Source: an uncultured bacterium
GTDB lineage: Bacteria; Cyanobacteriota; Vampirovibrionia; Gastranaerophilales; Gastranaerophilaceae
Reading direction: 5' to 3'
Length of the DNA: 7,696 nucleotides
NCBI GenBank assembly: GCA_946183815.1
Contig: CAMHDG010000067.1
Span: 1-7,696, forward strand
Part shown: positions 1-6,171 of the stretch, piece by piece
How the letters are laid out: each line of letters starts with the position of its first letter
How positions within the stretch are numbered: position 1 is the first letter of the stretch
Position numbers and translations under genes: made by a program
Notes under the pieces: generated by a model
Told to the model about the DNA's origin: nothing
The model's input: only the letters and a program-made list of their open reading frames with translations
Databases searched by the model: none

Positions 1-1
1 T

Positions 2-36
2 ACTTAGTCACTTAATCACTTAATCACCTAGTCACT
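2..36. repeat. 8-bp tandem repeat (ACTTARTC), about 4.4 copies
   Basis: Four consecutive octamers (ACTTAGTC, ACTTAATC, ACTTAATC, ACCTAGTC) and a partial fifth unit (ACT) are read directly from the sequence. The array sits just downstream of the membrane-fusion-protein gene and abuts the hairpin at 37-79. It may continue beyond the left edge. Eight is not a multiple of three, so the array is unlikely to be coding. Its function is unknown. Confidence 0.85.
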
Positions 37-79
37 GTAAATTATTGTTTATCGGTTTCACCGCTAAACAATAATTTAC
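37..79. repeat. Long near-perfect hairpin overlapping the emrA stop codon
   Basis: The arms 37-51 and 65-79 are perfect 15-bp reverse complements (GTAAATTATTGTTTA / TAAACAATAATTTAC). Inside them, CGGT (53-56) pairs with ACCG (60-63) around a TTC loop, with one T/C mismatch at 52/64. No T-tract follows the stem on the minus strand, so it is not a typical intrinsic terminator, although the stem could protect the mRNA 3' end. The right arm read on the minus strand extends to the 19-mer GTAAATTATTGTTTAGCGG, which recurs exactly at 7572-7590. This is therefore better read as a dispersed palindromic repeat than as a gene-specific structure. Confidence 0.85.
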
Positions 80-1077
80 TTAACCCTTACCTTTGGCACA
101 ACAGACATGCCTGGTACAATTATGTATTTGTTCGGGTCGATTTTTTCTGTGAATACAATTTTTACAGGTATTCTTTGAACAATCTTTACGAAAGAACCGA
201 CAGCATTTTCAGGAGGGAAAAGGCTTGATTTTGCACCGGAACTTCTTTGAATACTATCTATTTTACCTTTAAATTTATGATGCGGATAAGTATCTATCTT
301 CATAGTAACGCTCATGCCGGGACGCATTTTTTCTAACTGTGTTTCTTTAAAGTTAGCGACAACCCAAACCTCGTTAGGTACAAGAGTGAACAAAGGAGAA
401 CCCGCTGCTACCATCATACCCTTTTCCACTCTTTTAGCAGACACTGTTCCGTCTTGAGGAGCATAGATTGTCGTATAAGACAGATTAAGTGCTGCTATAT
501 CTCTTTGAGCCTTTAGCGATTTTAAGTCAGCATCGGCTACGCTTTTCCCGTCAGAAAACAGATTTTCTTTCGCTTTTGTCTGATTTGCCATAACAGCGTC
601 ATATCTCGTCTTTGCATTATCCAGCACTTGTTTTGATACTGCACCTGCTTTATACAGGTTTGTATATCTTTCAACATCTCGTTTTGCAAGTTCTTTTTCA
701 GAATTTACAGCATCAAGCGTTGCTTTTGCATTTTTTTGGTCTAATATCTTTTTCTGGTACGCTGCATCTGTTTGTGCCAGTCTAACCTCATAATCACGAG
801 GGTCTATCTTTGCAATAGGGTCGCCTGCTTTTACCTGTTGGTTATCTTTTACATAAACCTCTATTATTTCACCTGATACTTTTGGTGCAACACTTACCGT
901 TGTTGTTTCAACATAAGCATCATCTGTCGATTGGTATTTTGACATATCATAAAATAAATATCCTATAACAAGCAATAAAACTATACCAACTGCTATAAAT
1001 ATCTTTCGTTTTTTGCCTTTTGTTTCCTCATTCTCTGCCTCGTTCTGTTGCAGAGTTTCGTCTTTAATTTCTTCCAT
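76..1077 (-). CDS. emrA: EmrA/HlyD-family periplasmic membrane fusion (adaptor) protein
   Basis: This 333-residue protein should link an inner-membrane exporter to an outer-membrane channel across the periplasm. A charged cytoplasmic tail (1-25) precedes one membrane anchor (about 26-43). Next comes the EmrA-typical STDDAYVE segment (50-57), the first lipoyl half (about 62-98), an alpha-helical hairpin (about 99-195), the second lipoyl half (YAPQDGTV, 205-212) and a beta-barrel region with NFKETQL (242-248), PGMSV (253-257) and the EmrA-like SLFPPENAVGSFVKIVQRIPVKI block (285-307). The helical hairpin is short and the protein is smaller than E. coli EmrA (about 390 aa by recall). The start is supported by AGAGGTGA immediately upstream, which overlaps the marR stop; the gap to marR is only 10 nt, so translation is probably coupled. 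The stop codon lies inside a dispersed repeat, so the C-terminus may have been trimmed. The substrate is unknown and no EmrB partner is visible. Confidence 0.92.
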   Translation of the reverse strand: MEEIKDETLQQNEAENEETKGKKRKIFIAVGIVLLLVIGYLFYDMSKYQSTDDAYVETTTVSVAPKVSGEIIEVYVKDNQQVKAGDPIAKIDPRDYEVRLAQTDAAYQKKILDQKNAKATLDAVNSEKELAKRDVERYTNLYKAGAVSKQVLDNAKTRYDAVMANQTKAKENLFSDGKSVADADLKSLKAQRDIAALNLSYTTIYAPQDGTVSAKRVEKGMMVAAGSPLFTLVPNEVWVVANFKETQLEKMRPGMSVTMKIDTYPHHKFKGKIDSIQRSSGAKSSLFPPENAVGSFVKIVQRIPVKIVFTEKIDPNKYIIVPGMSVVPKVRVK

Positions 1078-1087
1078 TATTCACCTC

Positions 1088-1567
1088 TTATATATGTATT
1101 TCTATCTCTCGTTTCATTAATTCTCTTATCTGAATTAATCCGTTTTTTAAATAATCAATATCATAAGTCATTTTTTTATGAACATTATCAAACATCGGTT
1201 TAATAACATCAGTTAATCTGTCTAAAGTATCTGTACCTTTATTCGTAAGGTTAATAATATAAGATTGTCGTTTATTTTTTGTTTTTTCAATTCTTTCAAT
1301 ATAACCTTTTTTTTCAAGATTATTTAACATTCTTCCTGTATTCGCCCTGTCTTTTAACAAAATTTTTGCTAAATCTCTTTGATTAATCTCACCGTTATGC
1401 ATATTTATTGTGCCAAGTGCCGTTAGTTCATCAAGTGAAATTTCAAGTTCTAATTTTTCTTCTAACTGTTTAGCAAGCATTTTGGAACATTTTTCAGTCA
1501 ATTTTATCTGATAATAAAGTGAGTCTATAAAACCTTCCACTAAATTTTTTCTATTGCTTGTTGTCAT
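1088..1567 (-). CDS. MarR-family winged helix-turn-helix transcriptional regulator
   Basis: A 159-residue dimeric DNA-binding repressor of the MarR/EmrR type, likely controlling the efflux operon that contains it. The N-terminal helices (about 5-40) would form part of the dimer interface. The winged helix spans about 45-112, with INQRDLAKIL (61-70) as helix-turn-helix entry, RANTGRMLNNLEKKG (74-88) as recognition helix and IEKTKNKRQSYIINLT (93-108) as the wing. C-terminal helices follow. A GTG start 18 nt upstream (1583-1585) is open, but it has no Shine-Dalgarno; the ATG at 1565-1567 follows AAAAGGCGGG and is preferred. It overlaps the 3' end of the channel gene by 17 nt. The palindrome at 3121-3136 over the operon promoter is its probable operator (inference). 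The ligand is unknown. Confidence 0.9.
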   Translation of the reverse strand: MTTSNRKNLVEGFIDSLYYQIKLTEKCSKMLAKQLEEKLELEISLDELTALGTINMHNGEINQRDLAKILLKDRANTGRMLNNLEKKGYIERIEKTKNKRQSYIINLTNKGTDTLDRLTDVIKPMFDNVHKKMTYDIDYLKNGLIQIRELMKREIEIHI

Positions 1568-3047
1568 CAGACCCGCCTTTTGCACCTGTTACTTTATAAA
1601 TACCAATCTCATCAATCAAACAATCAAGAGTATTTGAGGCAACTAATTTTTCTATCACTAATAAATTCTCTTTCATTTGACACCAGTCAAGTTTAGATAT
1701 AGTACCCTGTTCTAATTTTTTTTCAGTCAAAGAAAAATCTTGATTTTCCAGTGCTAAATGTTCTTTATTTTGGTTAAGTTTTTGGTTATCCAATTTAGCC
1801 GCATAAAGTGCATCGTTAACTTCTTGTATAGCAACAAGATTTGTCTTTTCATAGTTTCTTAAGGCTTTTTCAAGTCTTATTTTGTTAACTTTTAAATTAG
1901 CAATTCTTGCACCACCTGTAAAAAGCGGTAACATTGCATTCCCTGCAACTGACCATATCATATTTTTTGTAGTAAAAAGTTTGCCTAAATGAACAGAATT
2001 AAATAAGGCTAACCCTAAAATGTCTATCGTAGGTAAAAATTCTTTCTTTGCTACTCTTACATCAATCCCTGCCTTTTTTAGCATAGCCTCTGCTTTTAAA
2101 TAATCAGGTCGTTGCATAATTATTTCTGATGAAATTTCTTTAGGAACATTTGCAACATATTTAATATTGTCGTATTTAATTCTTTCAAAACTATCAATAT
2201 TAGCAGGACTTTCACCGATTAATACGGCAAGTTTGTTTAAAGCCTCAACCCTTTGACGTTTTAAATCAATAAGTTCAGTATCACCGTGAATATATGATTT
2301 ATTCGCTTTTATCATATCGCTGGTGGAAACAACGCCGTTTTCATGACTTAAAACCATAAGTTCATATATTTCTTTTCTTAAATTAACTATTTCCTCCTGT
2401 AACTCAATAGCCTTATCAAGCCTTACAACATTATAATATATAGTTCCAACCGCAGAAACGATAGAGATATATGCTGCTCTTTCGTCACTAATAGAGGCTT
2501 GGAAAGCCTTTTTTGCTGATGTGGTTTTATCATGATTTTTTAAGAAAATATCCGCCTCATAACTTGCTATAATCGGTAATCCCATACCATGAATAGTATC
2601 TCTTTTAGGATTTTTGCCAACAGGTGGGATTCCCGCTAAACCCATACCATAACCCGCTTGAACCGATGGTAACTCGTTCGCCATTTGGAGTTTAACCCCC
2701 TGATAATATTCCTCTACTGTCAGAGTTGCCATTTTCAAATCGTAGTTATTTGCCATTGCTTTATCAATATATGCCGTTAAATACGGGTCATTCATTTGTT
2801 CCCACCACGGCATATTTATAAAATCATATTTATTTTTAACACGATACTTTTTGTAAGGTAAATCTTTTTTTGCTTTAACCTGTTTATATAACTTTTTGTC
2901 TGCTTTTTCCTGTGCTTTTCTTTGTGCTTTTTCTGCTTGTTTTGCCTGTCTTGTTTCTGTTACACCGCTTTTTAATGCTGCCTCAACAGGTGCAATTTGC
3001 AGTCCAAAAATACTAAACAATAGTACCGTACTCAATATTTTTTTCAT
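1551..3047 (-). CDS. TolC/NodT-type outer-membrane efflux channel protein
   Basis: A 498-residue protein expected to trimerise as the outer-membrane exit duct of a tripartite pump. A Sec signal peptide (1 to about 23, MKKILSTVLLFSIFGLQIAPVEA) is followed by a Lys/Gln/Ala-rich charged stretch (31-62). The outer-membrane efflux domain begins at PWWEQMNDPYL (80-90), with ANNYDLKMATLTVEEY (99-114) typical of the first repeat. The second repeat carries MQRPDYLKAEAMLKKAGIDVRVAKKEFLPTI (311-341), the NodT-family hallmark. GNAMLPLFTGGARIANLK (369-386) and the helix with VAIQEVNDALYAA (405-417) complete it. No Cys follows the signal peptide, so it is probably not a lipoprotein, unlike many NodT/OprM relatives. 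AAGGAT (3055-3060) lies about 8 nt before the ATG. It is the first gene of the operon, with marR starting inside its 3' end. Confidence 0.92.
   Translation of the reverse strand: MKKILSTVLLFSIFGLQIAPVEAALKSGVTETRQAKQAEKAQRKAQEKADKKLYKQVKAKKDLPYKKYRVKNKYDFINMPWWEQMNDPYLTAYIDKAMANNYDLKMATLTVEEYYQGVKLQMANELPSVQAGYGMGLAGIPPVGKNPKRDTIHGMGLPIIASYEADIFLKNHDKTTSAKKAFQASISDERAAYISIVSAVGTIYYNVVRLDKAIELQEEIVNLRKEIYELMVLSHENGVVSTSDMIKANKSYIHGDTELIDLKRQRVEALNKLAVLIGESPANIDSFERIKYDNIKYVANVPKEISSEIIMQRPDYLKAEAMLKKAGIDVRVAKKEFLPTIDILGLALFNSVHLGKLFTTKNMIWSVAGNAMLPLFTGGARIANLKVNKIRLEKALRNYEKTNLVAIQEVNDALYAAKLDNQKLNQNKEHLALENQDFSLTEKKLEQGTISKLDWCQMKENLLVIEKLVASNTLDCLIDEIGIYKVTGAKGGSDDNKQ
1572..1581 (-). promoter_or_regulatory. 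Ribosome binding site for marR, deciding its start
   Basis: On the minus strand AAAAGGCGGG precedes the ATG at 1565-1567 by 4 nt, with its AGG about 9 nt away. The alternative GTG at 1583-1585 has only an AT-rich leader (TATTTATAAAGTAACAG). The ATG start is preferred. The match to AGGAGG is imperfect, and initiation may also rely on ribosomes finishing the upstream channel gene. Confidence 0.55.
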
Positions 3048-3105
3048 TCTTATTATCCTTGCTATACTCTATTTTAAACAGTAATATCCTATTCTTTTCA
3101 CTAAA

Positions 3106-3134
3106 ATTTTATCATAATAATGTTGCAAATGCAA
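3106..3134 (-). promoter_or_regulatory. Sigma-70-type promoter of the efflux operon
   Basis: Read on the minus strand, a -35 hexamer TTGCAT (3134-3129) and a -10 hexamer TAAAAT (3111-3106) are separated by exactly 17 nt. Transcription would begin near 3099, giving a leader of about 50 nt before the channel gene ATG. The -35 lies inside the palindrome at 3121-3136. The strength and true start are not measured. Confidence 0.6.
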
Positions 3135-3136
3135 CA
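3121..3136. promoter_or_regulatory. Palindromic operator, probable MarR-family binding site
   Basis: TGTTGCAAATGCAACA is a perfect 7-bp inverted repeat around a 2-bp centre. Its size and TTGC...GCAA form suit MarR-family dimers. It overlaps the predicted -35 element, so bound repressor would block RNA polymerase. The assignment to the MarR protein of this operon is inference from position and symmetry. Confidence 0.65.
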
Positions 3137-3137
3137 C

Positions 3138-3171
3138 AAAAACAAAAAGAGGATGACTTTCATCATCCTCT
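3138..3171 (-). terminator. Intrinsic terminator of nrdJ
   Basis: AGAGGATGA (3148-3156) and TCATCCTCT (3163-3171) form a perfect 9-bp stem with a 6-nt loop. On the minus strand the stem runs into TTTTTGTTTTT (3148-3138). It begins about 49 nt after the nrdJ stop and separates nrdJ from the efflux promoter. The plus-strand side is also T-rich, so it could work in both directions. Confidence 0.85.
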
Positions 3172-3220
3172 CTTTATTTTTTGCTAAATATAAGTAATCA
3201 AATAATGTTTTCCGTTTATC

Positions 3221-5218
3221 TTATGAACAACCTGAATAACCGCAGTTAAGACAAATGAAACAACCTTCTGCCATTTCAATTTTGTTACCGCATTCAGGAC
3301 AAGTTATAGTTTTAACCTCACCTGTTGGGTTATAATCTTCTGTATTTTCAATTAACGGTTTTTCTTCAACTTTGTTATTTTCTTCTTTTTTTACCCCTTC
3401 TTCTTTTTTAAGATTCATAGGTTGGAAGGTTCTTGAATTGTTTCTGTAAACAGTTATACCTTTCAGGTGACTCTTATACGCTAAAATATATGCTTCTTCA
3501 ATATCTTCACGGGTTGCAGATTCAACGAAGTTAACTGTTTTAGAAACAGCATTATCAGTATGTAACTGGAAAGCCGCCTGCATCTTAACATGCCAGTATG
3601 GTGTAACATCGTGAGCAGTAACAAAGATATGTTTAATCTCGTCAGAGATACCGTCAACGTGTGCTACTGAACCATCAACAGAGATTTTTCTCATAAGTTC
3701 TTCTGAATATAAACCACGAGATACCATATAATCTTTAAATATAGGGTTAACCTCTAACATTTCGGTATTATCCATAATTAATCTTGAGAATACCAAACCA
3801 AACAATGGTTCAATACCGCCTGACGCACCTGCTATCATAGAGATTGTACCTGTCGGCGCAATACATGTTGTGGTTGCATTTCTGATACCATATTCTTTTA
3901 TTTGTGCATCAAGTTCTTTCCATTGTTCATCAGAGATTATACCTGCAGATTTACCTTTATATTTTTCATATAAATAATTATCTTGGTCATAGATGCTACC
4001 TTCAAAATTCTTAAATTTACCCCTTTCTTTAGAAAGTTCGATTGATTCACATTTAGAGATGTAGTCAATATATTCAATGATTTGTGCACCTAATTTTGTA
4101 CCCTCTTCTGATGCATAAGACAGACCTAATTTCATAAGCATATCAGCCCAGCCCATTACACCTAAACCGATTTTACGGTTGTTAGTAACCATTTCATCAA
4201 TTTGAGGTAACGGATAATTATTGATAGCGATAACGTTATCCAAAAATCTGATGGCAGTTCTTGTAGTTTCGCCTAATAAATCCCAGTCAACAGTCCATTT
4301 GCCGTTTTCTTCTTTAACCATTCGGTTAAGATTAATAGAACCGAGGTTACATGCTTCAAACGGTAACAACGGAACTTCACCGCAAGGGTTTGTTGATTCA
4401 ATAGCACCAATTTTTGGGGTCGGGTTATCATAATTCATTGTATCAATAAATATAATTCCCGGTTCACCATTTCTCCAAGCACCGTCAACAATCTTGTCAA
4501 ATACCATTTTTGCATTCAATTTGCCGACAGGCTCTTTTGTGTTAGGGTGAATTAAATCATAATCTTCACCTTTCAAATATGCATCCATAAATTTATCTGT
4601 TATTGCAACAGAAATATTAAAGTTGTTTAACTTTGTATTATCAGCCTTACAGTCTATAAACTCTAAAATATCAGGGTGGTCAACTCTTAAGATACCCATG
4701 TTAGCACCACGGCGAGTACCCCCTTGTTTTACTGCCTCTGTTGCGGCATTGAATACTTCCATAAACGAAACAGGACCTGATGAAACACCCATTGTTGACT
4801 TAACAACATCATTTTTAGGTCTTAATCTTGAGAATGAAAACCCTGTTCCTCCGCCTGATTTATGGATAAGGGCTGTGTTTTTAACTGTTTCAAAAATTCC
4901 TTCTAATGAATCTTCAACAGGTAAAACAAAACATGCCGCTAACTGTCCTAATTCACGACCAGCATTCATCAAGGTTGGTGAATTTGGCATAAAATAGCAA
5001 TTTGTAATTGCATCATAAAATCTGTCTGATAATTTATCGACATCACTTTGAGTTTTTCCAAACTGTAAATCACCTGACGCAATGGTATCTGCAACTCTTC
5101 TGAACATATCAGCAGGTGTTTCTGTACATTTACCGCTTGCATCTCTCTTTAAATATCTTTTTTCTAATACTTTAATCGCATTTTCGGATAAATTGATTTG
5201 CTTATTCTCTTTTAACAC
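3221..5218 (-). CDS. nrdJ: Adenosylcobalamin-dependent (class II) ribonucleoside-diphosphate reductase
   Basis: A 665-residue enzyme that reduces ribonucleotides to deoxyribonucleotides using a B12-generated radical, without oxygen or a separate radical subunit. Numbering is from the GTG start. The N-terminal domain (LSENAIKVLEKRYL, about 10-23) leads into the ten-stranded barrel. Active-site residues visible are the Cys of LAACFVLP (C96), N277/C279/E281 of NPCGE, with C279 the expected thiyl cysteine, and C290 of ACNLGSINL. The phosphate-binding block TCIAPTGTISMIAGASGGIEP is at about 451-471. A charged linker (about 604-630) leads to a Cys-rich tail with CPEC, CFIC and NCGYSGCS (C640, C643, C653, C656, C659, C664), probably a zinc-ribbon or redox-relay tail. 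An in-frame ATG exists 39 nt upstream (5255-5257) but lacks a Shine-Dalgarno; GGGGAGG sits 8 nt before the GTG at 5216-5218. No cobalamin riboswitch or convincing NrdR box is seen upstream. It appears to be monocistronic. Confidence 0.95.
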   Translation of the reverse strand: MLKENKQINLSENAIKVLEKRYLKRDASGKCTETPADMFRRVADTIASGDLQFGKTQSDVDKLSDRFYDAITNCYFMPNSPTLMNAGRELGQLAACFVLPVEDSLEGIFETVKNTALIHKSGGGTGFSFSRLRPKNDVVKSTMGVSSGPVSFMEVFNAATEAVKQGGTRRGANMGILRVDHPDILEFIDCKADNTKLNNFNISVAITDKFMDAYLKGEDYDLIHPNTKEPVGKLNAKMVFDKIVDGAWRNGEPGIIFIDTMNYDNPTPKIGAIESTNPCGEVPLLPFEACNLGSINLNRMVKEENGKWTVDWDLLGETTRTAIRFLDNVIAINNYPLPQIDEMVTNNRKIGLGVMGWADMLMKLGLSYASEEGTKLGAQIIEYIDYISKCESIELSKERGKFKNFEGSIYDQDNYLYEKYKGKSAGIISDEQWKELDAQIKEYGIRNATTTCIAPTGTISMIAGASGGIEPLFGLVFSRLIMDNTEMLEVNPIFKDYMVSRGLYSEELMRKISVDGSVAHVDGISDEIKHIFVTAHDVTPYWHVKMQAAFQLHTDNAVSKTVNFVESATREDIEEAYILAYKSHLKGITVYRNNSRTFQPMNLKKEEGVKKEENNKVEEKPLIENTEDYNPTGEVKTITCPECGNKIEMAEGCFICLNCGYSGCS

Positions 5219-5226
5219 TAAAATTA

Positions 5227-5233
5227 CCTCCCC
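5227..5233 (-). promoter_or_regulatory. Strong ribosome binding site selecting the nrdJ GTG start
   Basis: GGGGAGG on the minus strand lies 8 nt before GTG (5218-5216). The more distal ATG at 5255-5257 is preceded only by an AT-rich stretch without a Shine-Dalgarno. The protein therefore most likely begins MLKENKQINLSENA, which also matches where family similarity begins. Confidence 0.75.
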
Positions 5234-5320
5234 ACTAAATCTTTGTCCTTTAATCATACATCATATATGTTTTTTAAGATAGTTTTATTTTAAATTTTTT
5301 CGGAAATTGAAACGAAACTT

Positions 5321-5368
5321 AATAATGGGAGGGCAACTTCGAGCCCGCTAAACATTAATTTATGTAAC
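5321..5368. repeat. Dispersed repeat copy with internal palindrome, upstream of nrdJ
   Basis: The minus strand of 5345-5362 reads TAAATTAATGTTTAGCGG, 17 of 18 identical to the repeat core at 61-78 and 7573-7590. It is joined to a segment with nested inverted pieces: TAATG (5322-5326) with CATTA (5353-5357), and GGGC (5331-5334) with GCCC (5343-5346). The element lies in the 221-bp gap between the divergent nrdJ and collagen-like genes. Confidence 0.6.
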
Positions 5369-5392
5369 AATTCCCCTGTTCATACTTTCATG

Positions 5393-5423
5393 TTGTCAAA
5401 TTTTCCTGTTTAAGTGTTTTAAT
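5393..5423 (+). promoter_or_regulatory. Weak candidate promoter for the collagen-like gene
   Basis: TTGTCA (5393-5398) could serve as -35 and TTTAAT (5418-5423) as -10, but the 19-nt spacer is long and the region is AT-rich enough for chance matches. No better plus-strand promoter was seen before 5440. Confidence 0.25.
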
Positions 5424-5439
5424 AATTACATCCGAAAGA

Positions 5440-5961
5440 ATGTGTGGTATGAATCATTTAGATATAAAAGAAGGTCAATACAAGCAAAACTCGAAAATGG
5501 CGAAAAATTATTTTTGGCCGTTTCCGTTTTCCATGCCAATGAGAGATCCTTATTATACAGGTCCAATGTCAGAACCGGTATTATCTCCGGCAGGCGGGAT
5601 AGTTATGCCACGCAGAAATCCATACTATACAAAACCGACTAATCCGTTTTTGAACCCATATAATGCTCAATACAGACATACAATGTGGCCTGTTACCCAA
5701 TCACTACCGAGAACAGGTACATTAAACAATTCTTGTCCTCACCATGGACCTTATTGTCCAACTCCACGTTCAGGCGGGTTCATGCCACCTATAAATTCAG
5801 GTTTTAGAGTCCCTGGCATGGGACCTATGGGTCCAAGACCACCAAGAGGACCTAGAGGACCAAGAGGTCCTATGGGACCTATGGGACCTATGGGACCTAT
5901 GGGCTATCCCCCAATGGGACCTATGATGCCCCCGCCTACCAGTCCTTATTTGTTTATTTAA
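5440..5961 (+). CDS. Small proline/glycine-rich protein with C-terminal collagen-like Gly-X-Y tract
   Basis: I do not recognise this 173-residue protein. No signal peptide or membrane segment is evident. Residues 23-75 contain two related blocks, RDPYYTGPMSEPVLSP and RNPYYTKPTNPFLNP. A Cys/His cluster, CPHHGPYC (99-106), could bind metal or form a disulfide. Residues 126-157 are about ten Gly-X-Y triplets, mainly GPR then GPM, with one imperfect triplet (PPR), followed by a Pro/Met-rich end and the tail SPYLFI. The tract is short for a stable collagen triple helix on its own. The start is uncertain: the ATG at 5440 has only GAAAGA in front, an ATG at 5449 is equally possible, and MAKNYFWP at 5497 is a third choice. 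It is the only plus-strand gene. A surface, coat or assembly role is possible but unproven. Confidence 0.7.
   Translation: MCGMNHLDIKEGQYKQNSKMAKNYFWPFPFSMPMRDPYYTGPMSEPVLSPAGGIVMPRRNPYYTKPTNPFLNPYNAQYRHTMWPVTQSLPRTGTLNNSCPHHGPYCPTPRSGGFMPPINSGFRVPGMGPMGPRPPRGPRGPRGPMGPMGPMGPMGYPPMGPMMPPPTSPYLFI
5866..5901 (+). repeat. In-frame 9-bp tandem repeat (GGWCCTATG x4) encoding Gly-Pro-Met
   Basis: Four consecutive nonamers, one GGTCCTATG and three identical GGACCTATG, each encode Gly-Pro-Met. Related degenerate GGA-CCT and AGA-GGA triplets precede them and GGACCTATG recurs at 5927-5935. Copy changes by slippage would stay in frame and alter only the length of the collagen-like tract. Confidence 0.85.
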
Positions 5962-5973
5962 AAAAGTTTAGGA

Positions 5974-6099
5974 ATTTATATACTATATTACAGTAAATGT
6001 CATTGCGAGTGCTTTGCACGAAGCAATCCAGCCGATTAAATATAAATTACGGACTGCACAAGCAGTGACAAATTACCAACTGTAACATTGTATATAACT
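5974..6099. repeat. About 126-bp imperfect palindromic (MITE/REP-like) element
   Basis: The outer arms 5974-5993 and 6080-6099 match as reverse complements at 17 of 20 positions. The inner arms TGTCATTGC (5998-6006) and GCAGTGACA (6062-6070) match at 8 of 9. Inside lie a hairpin, ATTGC..GTGC-TTT-GCAC..GCAAT (6002-6027), and a second one, ACTGC-ACAA-GCAGT (6053-6066). The CATTGCGAG...GAAGCAATCC core resembles a repeat family I recall from many unrelated bacterial genomes. No coding sequence is present. Confidence 0.7.
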
Positions 6100-6115
6100 A
6101 CCAAAGTTTATATAC

Positions 6116-6152
6116 AAAAAAGGGTGCAATTTTTATTTGCACCCTTTTGTTT
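6116..6152. terminator. Bidirectional intrinsic terminator between converging genes
   Basis: AAAAGGGTGCAA (6118-6129) pairs perfectly with TTGCACCCTTTT (6137-6148) around a 7-nt loop. Plus-strand transcripts run into TTTTGTTTT, and minus-strand transcripts into TTTTTT. It lies about 24 nt after the symporter stop and about 155 nt after the collagen-like gene, so it probably serves both. Confidence 0.9.
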
Positions 6153-6171
6153 TATTAATACTTATAATTTT

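Noticed and set aside
37..79. Intrinsic terminator of the efflux operon
   Set aside because: The stem is long but AT-rich and is followed by AGTGACTAGG on the minus strand, not a T-tract. The recurring sequence argues for a repeat element.
1..79. CRISPR array or replication origin iterons
   Set aside because: The units are only 8 bp with no spacers, and no cas, rep or dnaA gene or DnaA-box cluster is nearby.
2896..3084. Plus-strand open frame opposite the start of the channel gene
   Set aside because: Its Cys/Ala/Phe-rich product is the antisense of the Lys/Ala-rich N-terminal segment, with no ribosome site and no recognisable domain.
4221..4997. Plus-strand open frames inside nrdJ (4221-4433 and 4623-4997)
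   Set aside because: They are antisense to highly conserved reductase motifs such as NPCGE and show no domain or Shine-Dalgarno of their own.
5258..5275. AT-rich ACATATATGATGT upstream of nrdJ as an NrdR box
   Set aside because: It is shorter than the 16-bp NrdR consensus, lacks the ACAC/GTGT ends, and no second box at a regular spacing was seen.
5219..5439. Cobalamin riboswitch before the B12-dependent reductase
   Set aside because: No B12-box-like conserved core or long structured leader was recognised; the space is mostly AT-rich DNA and the dispersed repeat.
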